A stretch of DNA of 64,000 nt from Gordionus sp. m RMFG-2023 (Eukaryota; Nematomorpha; Gordioida; Chordodea; Parachordodidae), in NCBI RefSeq assembly GCF_954871325.1, contig NC_088777.1, positions 29,923,366 to 29,987,365 on the forward strand, read 5' to 3'. A program made the position numbers and the translations under genes. Positions within the stretch are counted from its first letter, which is position 1; each line of letters starts with the position of its first letter. The notes beneath the pieces are model-generated. The model made no database searches. It saw only the letters and a list, made by a program, of their open reading frames with translations, and was not told the origin of the DNA. Below are positions 58,191 through 64,000 of this stretch, one piece after another.

Positions 58191-58679
58191 TGTCATAATT
58201 GGGAGACTTTGATTTGTAAAATTTGATTTTTGGTAAAGTCAGTATGTATTGCATTTGATGTCATTTTTATTTTTATAATTTTATGTTTTAGTTAAATTGG
58301 TGAGTCATTGTTATTTTTATAATTTTATGTTTTAGTTTAATCGCGTTAACATTTTATTTTTAGATTTATAAAAGTTAATTATTGTAAAGTCATTATGATG
58401 ATGGGGTTTAATTATTTATTTGTGATGATTAAAAGGGAAGCGAAAATTGTAAATTATCAATTCATTTTTTTTTGAATTCATTTTTTTTTTGTATTAATTT
58501 TTTTTAACAGTTAATTTTTTTCGTTTTAATAATTATAAAATTATTGTTTGTTTTTTTTTGGTTTTTGATTATAAATTTATTTTTATTGGATTGAAATAAA
58601 GTTGGGATTACTCGAAATCATTGTGGTGGAAAATTTTAACAATAGAATAAGAAAAATTTTAGACGGTCACAACGTAATA
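58191..58679 (+). repeat. 3' LTR
   Basis: It is the second copy of the LTR, 32 bp shorter than the 5' copy through small length differences. It is preceded directly by the purine tract and followed by the target duplication CTATA. Confidence 0.9.
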
Positions 58680-58703
58680 CTATATACACATGGTAGGTTA
58701 AAT

Positions 58704-60932
58704 CAGTGGCCCCTACAACGGGAGGGGGGGGGGTCCGAAACAAATGCTTCAGTAAATTTGAGTGGGGGTACTTTTTAAAAAAATTTTATTTTAAAACTTT
58801 TTTTAAAAATATTTGTTTTAAATTTAATTCTTTTACTGTTTTGTTACATCCATCATGATCAAGTTATTTCTGGTTTATAAATGAAATAATAAGATACCTC
58901 CCCCCCCCCCCCAACTTATAATTTAATTTAATATATATTGACGGAAATTTTTCTAATTTTTTTTAAGCATAATATGAATAGATAGTAGTATTCATATTTT
59001 AATTTAAATCTTATCTTCCCTCCCTCTCTATTCTTAGGAATCAAATGATCCCATCAATATTGTTGGAAAAAGAATTGACAAATTTATAATTGATAAATAT
59101 CTAGAATTAGGAGCTCTTATTTATTCCCCAAAGATAATAATAATAGAAACAGATCCTTTAATGAAAGCTTTTATGAAAAAACTAATATTGACAATAGCAA
59201 AATTGCTAGAAATTGGATTACTTATAGTATTAAAATGAATAAAGCTTTTTGCTTAACATGTCTCTTATTTGGAGGTCCACACACAAATTCAAAATGGACA
59301 TGTGAAGGTCTAGATAAATGGCAGAATATTAATCATGATATTCTGCATGAATCTTCACAGGCACATATGATGGCCGATTATGGAAGGCTTTCTCACAATA
59401 AAAATTAAATATTAAAATTTATAACACCCCAGATAGAATGTGTAGATAATAACCGTTCTATAATAAGAATTATAATAAGATGTTTAGATTATTTAATATC
59501 TCGTAACCAAGCCTTCTGGGGAAACTGCAACAAGAAGACAATATGATGGCCTTATTAAGCTTATTGCAGATTCTGAACCTGTACTAAAAATGTATATAAA
59601 ACAAAATGAAGAAAGAAAAAGGGATAAAAAAAAATAAGGGATTAAAAACGAAATTATATTCAAATCTCTTTTCATATAATAACATAAATATTCTCATTGA
59701 AACCATGAAAAATATGGTTATAAAAAAAATTCCAAATGAAATTACATTTAACAGGTGCTTTTCAATCATAGTTGATTCGAAATCAGAAGCAATAGCTTTG
59801 ATAGTAAGATATGTTGAAAATAGTGAGACGCCGAAGCCTGTTGAAAGACTGATTGACATATATTGTACGGGAAATACCACAGGTCTCGATATTAAGCATA
59901 ATATAATATTCAAACTCGGCTCGATGAATTTACCCCTTGAATTTCTAGTTGGGCAAAGTTATGATGGCGCCTCAAACATGAGTGGAAGAATTAATGGTGT
60001 GCAGGCCTTGATTAGAGCAGAGGCGCCAAAGGCAGCTTTTATTTGGTATTATTGTCATCGATTGAATTTAATCATTGTTCAATTATGCCAATCAATTAAA
60101 GAATTTCGAAATGTTCTAGGAATACTAGATGAGTTGAGGGCAGCTTTAACAAATTTAAAGGATACTGAAGATCCTGCCACTTCCACTATGACTAGTGCTA
60201 TAGTCTTTAGAATAGAAAAATTTGATTTTATCTTATCACTTTGTGTTTTGGATAAAATATTGTTGATAACAAGTTTGGCTTGTACAAAATTGCAAACCAG
60301 TTCGAAGGATATAGGGTTTGCAATAAATCAAATTCAATTGGCAAAAGATTGCGTGATTAATTTGAGAAATATAATATAAATTATTGTCTTAATTATTTTT
60401 TAATCTAATAGATAATAACAATGAATTTTTGGATGTTTTTTTATATGAAGGAGAGAAGTCAACCTTTTGATTTTGAAAGTTCTAGACATCAAACATTGCA
60501 TTCCAAAAAGGAGAGATATATATATACTTTCATCATTAAATATAGAAATTTTTTTTAACTTTATGTACTGCCGAAAGAGTCATGAGTAAAATTATATTAA
60601 TTAAAACAAAACTTCGTAGTACCATGAAAGATTCTTTTCTCAATAATTTAACCATATTATCAATGGGAAAAATTTTATTTAAACAATTAAATATTGATGA
60701 AATTATAAATTCGCTTTCTCTTCCCCTAATTTATCTAAATTATTAATTTAAAAATAATATTTATAAAGTATATTTTTTTTGCATATTTATATTATATATT
60801 AAAAATTGATGCAATAAAAATTATTTTTGGAATTTATGGGTGTCATAAAATAATTATCAATTTTTCGGGGGGGGGGGGTACTTTTCAGGGGGGTATTCTG
60901 CTTCATTCGCTCAGAAAGTGTAGGGGCCACTG
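58704..60932 (+). mobile_element. 2.2-kb hAT element, G-run type, broken
   Basis: It starts CAGTGGCCCCTACAACGGGA, followed by a G-run, and ends in G-runs (about 60867-60893), then TGTAGGGGCCACTG. It is flanked by the exact 8-bp duplication GGTTAAAT (58696-58703 and 60933-60940). It carries one transposase gene in broken form. Confidence 0.93.
59150..60745 (+). pseudogene. ZMYM1-like hAT transposase, broken
   Basis: The N-terminal TTF zinc-finger region is readable at about 59200-59400 (NKAFCLTCLLFGGPHTNSKW, then TCEGLDKWQNINHDILHESS). The core is open from 59606 to 60379 with FSIIVDSKSEAIALIVRYVE and FLVGQSYDGASNMSGRINGV, then CHRLNLIIVQ. Where intact relatives have DET or DES, this copy has VDSKSE. 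The dimerisation domain follows near 60570-60740 (LCTAERVMSKIILIKTKLRS, then TMKDSFLNNL). Stops and frame changes lie between the three parts, and the region between core and C-terminus is shortened. It is not functional. It is the same transposase group as the intact gene at 11745-15041. Confidence 0.88.
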
Positions 60933-60989
60933 GGTTAAATTTATTCATATTTAAACATAAATCACATATCATTCATCAAATGATTCAAT

Positions 60990-61320
60990 ATCATACTTTT
61001 TATAAAAATATCTATTAATAAAAAATATAAAAAGCTATATAATATAAATTAGCAATTGAATAGGACTTAACTCATCAAGATGATGGCTAACTATTGTTTT
61101 TTTTTTTTATAAAAATAACTATTAATAAAAAATATAAAATGAAATAAATATATTGTATAAATTCGCGATTGAATAACATTTAAGAAAAAGATGAAGTATT
61201 AAAAAAAATATATAATTGGAATTCAACTTATAAAAAGGATGTCAAACTATTGTACTTTTTATAAAAATAACTATTAATAAAAATATAGAGTACAATAACA
61301 TTTAACAAAAAGATACTTAT
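60990..61320. repeat. Diverged tandem repeat
   Basis: Three diverged units share TTTTTATAAAAATAACTATT then AATAAAAAATATA, followed by a GATTGAATAACATTTAA-like segment, starting near 60996, 61096 and 61252. No gene is seen from here to 61771. Confidence 0.6.
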
Positions 61321-61771
61321 TGATTATCATCTATCAACTAAATTGCAATAAATATAGGAATAAAAATATTAGAATAGATAATCACATTGATATAATTCTA
61401 ACAAAATGATTGTTATTTACATTGCATAAATAAATATTTTCTTTAAATATTTTAATATTATTAAAAAATTTCATGGGCGAATAATAAGCCCACTTATATT
61501 GGGTATAGATTAATATATTTGTCTACAACAATGTGACCATAGATAATATTTTTACCTCTGCTGATTAGACACTGTTTCCCATAACATTTCTGTTAACTAG
61601 GTATTCCTCTACAGGATATCCTATAAATTTTCCCATTTCCAATTTAAAATCTTCGCTCCTCATAAAAAGAATGCATTACTCCCTCAGGTAATTATAATTT
61701 TCATGGCTTTTTGATATCTTTTTACTTATACACCTATAAACATGGTAAATAATTAAATATATAAAGATACT

Positions 61772-64000
61772 TAGAGGTGGGCGCGGGCCGTGAAATTACC
61801 ACGGTGGGTCACGGCGTGAATGTGAAGAAATTTTAAATTATTAGGCGACTGGGCGTGACGGGTCTTTCAAAATTTTCCCCGTGCGTGAGTGGGCGTGAAC
61901 ACAAATTTCCATAAATCACGGAAATTTTAATTTTTAAAATTGTTTTTTATTAATATAAATTTGCAAATTTATAATTTTAAAAAATATATATTTTATTTAT
62001 TATTTAATTTAATTTAGTTTTTTAAAAAAAAAGTTTAGTTTTTGAAAATTTTCATATTTTATAAACAACATCAGAGTGAACCTATTTTTACTATTGCTAG
62101 CTTTTTCTTTTAAAATTTATATGTTCAAATTCAAATCAAATTTATCAACAAGCTTATTTACATGTATATAGTGATCTTCTTTCAAGTATTTTATTATTAT
62201 ATATATTATTTTACAATGAAAATGTAATTCTTCGCATTAAATTATAAATTTTAGTATTTACAAATGTCATTGAAAGTTTTTACTTTTTATTATTTGTAAT
62301 AAATGCTTTAATGTAATGTATGAGTAGTGAAGGAGTAGAATTTATAATATTATATTAATATATAATAAGTATTTCTTTATTAACAATTAAACTCAAAGAT
62401 CTAAAGTACTATTAGACCCAACAAAATACAACAACCAATGATAAATAATAAATCAATGGAAATATGGTAAAACATAAATTTAAATATGTTTTATTTTCAT
62501 TTATCTTTATTATTTATACTAATCATTTTCACTCAAATTATAATGATTCGAAATTAATATAACTCATTGTTTAAATTTTCTCATATTTACCAATAAATCT
62601 AACATACTCAATATAATTTTCATAAATAAAGTTGCATATTTGGATTATATATATATTTTAAAATATAGTTAACAAATATTTTAAAAATTTCAAACATTAC
62701 TCATATAATTTAAAATCTTGTTTTATTAATTTTGGTTTATACCTTTTTATTAATCAGGCTAAGGAAAATCACATGATATATTTTTCTAATATATTATTTA
62801 AATTTTAAACAAATGGTCTTAATTTTTTTACTATAATCTTTGGTTTAAATAATTTTAGCAAAATGCTTAATTCATTCATTCATTCATTCTTTATTTATTA
62901 AATAAATGATTTTAAGCGACCTTGAAGAGGAAAATCATACACAAAGCAGTGGAGAAGGAGATAATAATGTTAATAATAATAATGAAATAATTGAGATGGA
63001 CATGATTTCACAATCAGAGATGATAACTAAAATAAGAAAGAAAGACATTGATATTGAATTTAAAGCTCAAGAAAACAGAAAAAGCAAGATATGGGATAAT
63101 TTCTTAACAATTTATTATAAAGGTACCTTACAAAATTTTGTAAAATGTACAAGTTGCCAAAACGTGATGTCATATAAATGTAAAACAGGTACTGCCAGTT
63201 TATTAAGACATAAATGTGTCATAAAAAATACAAAAAAACATTCTGATCAGACAATATATAATATGTTTAAAAGACAAATGTCAGATAAATCAAAAGCAGT
63301 TTTACAAAAAAATCAGTTATATTTTATATGTAAAGATCTACGACCTTTAAATGCTACAGAAAGTGAAGGATTTTATAAGCTTGGCCAAGAGTTAATTAAT
63401 GTTGGTGTTACATATGGACAACAAAATATAAAAGATATACTTGTTAGTCGAAAAACTCTTATGAATACAGTAGCTCCAAAAATATATGAAGAAATTAAAA
63501 TTAAGATAAAAAGCTTGATCAAAAACAATTACTTGTCCATAACCACCGACTTTTGGACAGATGAGTATAAAAATCGTAGTTTTTTAACTATTACTGGACA
63601 TGTTATCAATAAGGATTTTGAATTAAAATCATTTGTTTTGGCTACAAGGGTAATGGATGAAAAAAAACAGGAGTCAATATCAAAATTATAGTAAATTCAA
63701 TTTTGGAAGAATACACAGACATAGAAAATTATTTAAGTAAATGTATAGTGGTAACTGATAACGGGGCAAACCTAATATGTGCATTTAAAGATGATGAAAG
63801 GCTACCCTGCATATGCCATATATTAAACAACATTATGCATTACATTTTTGATAATTGTTTACATGAAATATCTGTAAATATAAATGGTGTGAAAAAAATA
63901 GTACAGTATTTCAAACAATCAACAGCTAACAGCAAACTAGGCTACACTCTTAAACAAGATGTGATAACTAGATGGAACCCTGTATATATCATGATGTTTC
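61772..64000 (+). mobile_element. Left part of a hAT element running off the window
   Basis: It starts TAGAGGTGGGCGCGGGCCGT, a start I know from other animal hAT elements, followed by GGCGTGA/GTGGGCGTGAA repeats to about 61930. The right end lies beyond the window, so the candidate duplication AAGATACT (61764-61771) cannot be confirmed. The transposase begins at 62906. Confidence 0.8.
62906..64000 (+). CDS. hAT transposase with BED finger, partial, one frame change
   Basis: The start at 62906 gives an acidic N-terminus. A BED zinc finger at about residues 60-110 follows (SKIWDNFLTIYYKG, then KCTSCQNVMSYKCKTGTASL, then LRHKC). The catalytic core has LSITTDFWTDEYKNRSFLTI and HVINKDFELKSFVLATRVMD, with the first Asp in TTDFWTD. 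The frame ends at 63691, but the protein continues in another frame as IVNSILEEYTD, then CIVVTDNGANLICAFKDDER, then LPCICHILNNI (second Asp in TDNGAN). The switch falls at a run of eight A (63660-63667). One more A would restore the frame, so this is either a real mutation or a sequencing slip. The gene is cut by the window edge. It is a Hermes/Hobo-like group, different from the ZMYM1-like genes at 11.7 and 59 kb. Confidence 0.85.

Larger units (their letters stand above)
54147..58679 (+). mobile_element. Fossil Ty3/gypsy LTR retrotransposon with both LTRs
   Basis: Fossil LTR element of the Ty3/gypsy family, plus strand, about 4.5 kb, flanked by the 5-bp duplication CTATA (54142-54146 and 58680-58684). 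Parts: 5' LTR (54147-54667), a primer-binding-like site starting TGGTGCC, an internal inverted repeat with 16-bp tandem arrays (about 54700-56010), a gag nucleocapsid region with several CCHC knuckles (about 56180-56520), protease (about 56630-56760), the first part of reverse transcriptase (about 57390-57870), a purine tract (AAAGGGAGGAGG) and the 3' LTR (58191-58679). RNase H and integrase were not seen. It is broken, with several breaks. By eye the LTRs differ at about one percent of aligned bases plus small indels, so it is a fairly recent insertion. Confidence 0.93.

Overview
The window is AT-rich nuclear DNA of a multicellular animal. It holds one recognisable host gene and is otherwise dominated by transposable elements, mostly hAT-type DNA transposons nested inside one another. 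The host gene is the large subunit of the splicing factor U2AF, on the minus strand at 22974-34692. It is split into 12 exons that join in frame into a 447-residue protein. Its C-terminus and its six very small introns (40-52 bp) fit an invertebrate, possibly an arthropod, but that is inference.

Left part (1-22.9 kb): small MITEs with TAGTGTTGTTAA ends, AT-rich tandem repeats, a triplicated end of a G-run hAT element, a fossil piece of a Ty3/gypsy element (3.09-4.86 kb), two families of non-autonomous hAT elements (5.6-7.5 kb) and a piggyBac relic (8.9-9.5 kb). A 1.6 kb hAT element (9600-15821) is split by a 4.6 kb hAT element (10890-15512). The inner element has matching ends, an exact 8-bp target duplication and a five-exon transposase gene that reads through 817 codons with consistent intron phases. 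Next is an element with long terminal inverted repeats (16455-21908), itself hosting two further hAT insertions.

Middle (22.9-34.7 kb): U2AF2. Its 5.9-kb intron carries a broken 3.3-kb LINE and a second copy of the long-TIR element. Its 3.0-kb intron carries a 793-bp hAT derivative and a 93-bp in-frame tandem duplication.

Right part (35.6-64 kb): a 16.8-kb nest bounded by a hAT end pair and its target duplication (35655-52435). Inside it are a Helitron 3' end, a 9.9-kb hAT-like element (36446-46323) and a 1.55-kb hAT (46332-47886). These last two sit side by side, so the same 8-bp target CTAAATAC occurs three times. The 9.9-kb element carries two inverted arrays of about twelve ~120-bp units, most with the palindrome TGACAATTGTCA or a near-match. 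Beyond the nest are a second Helitron end, a fossil Ty3/gypsy element with both LTRs (54147-58679), a broken hAT (58704-60932) and the left part of another hAT running off the right edge (61772-64000).

There is no operon-like cooperation here: apart from U2AF2, the coding sequences belong to mobile elements. No tRNA, rRNA, CRISPR or bacterial-type signals were recognised.
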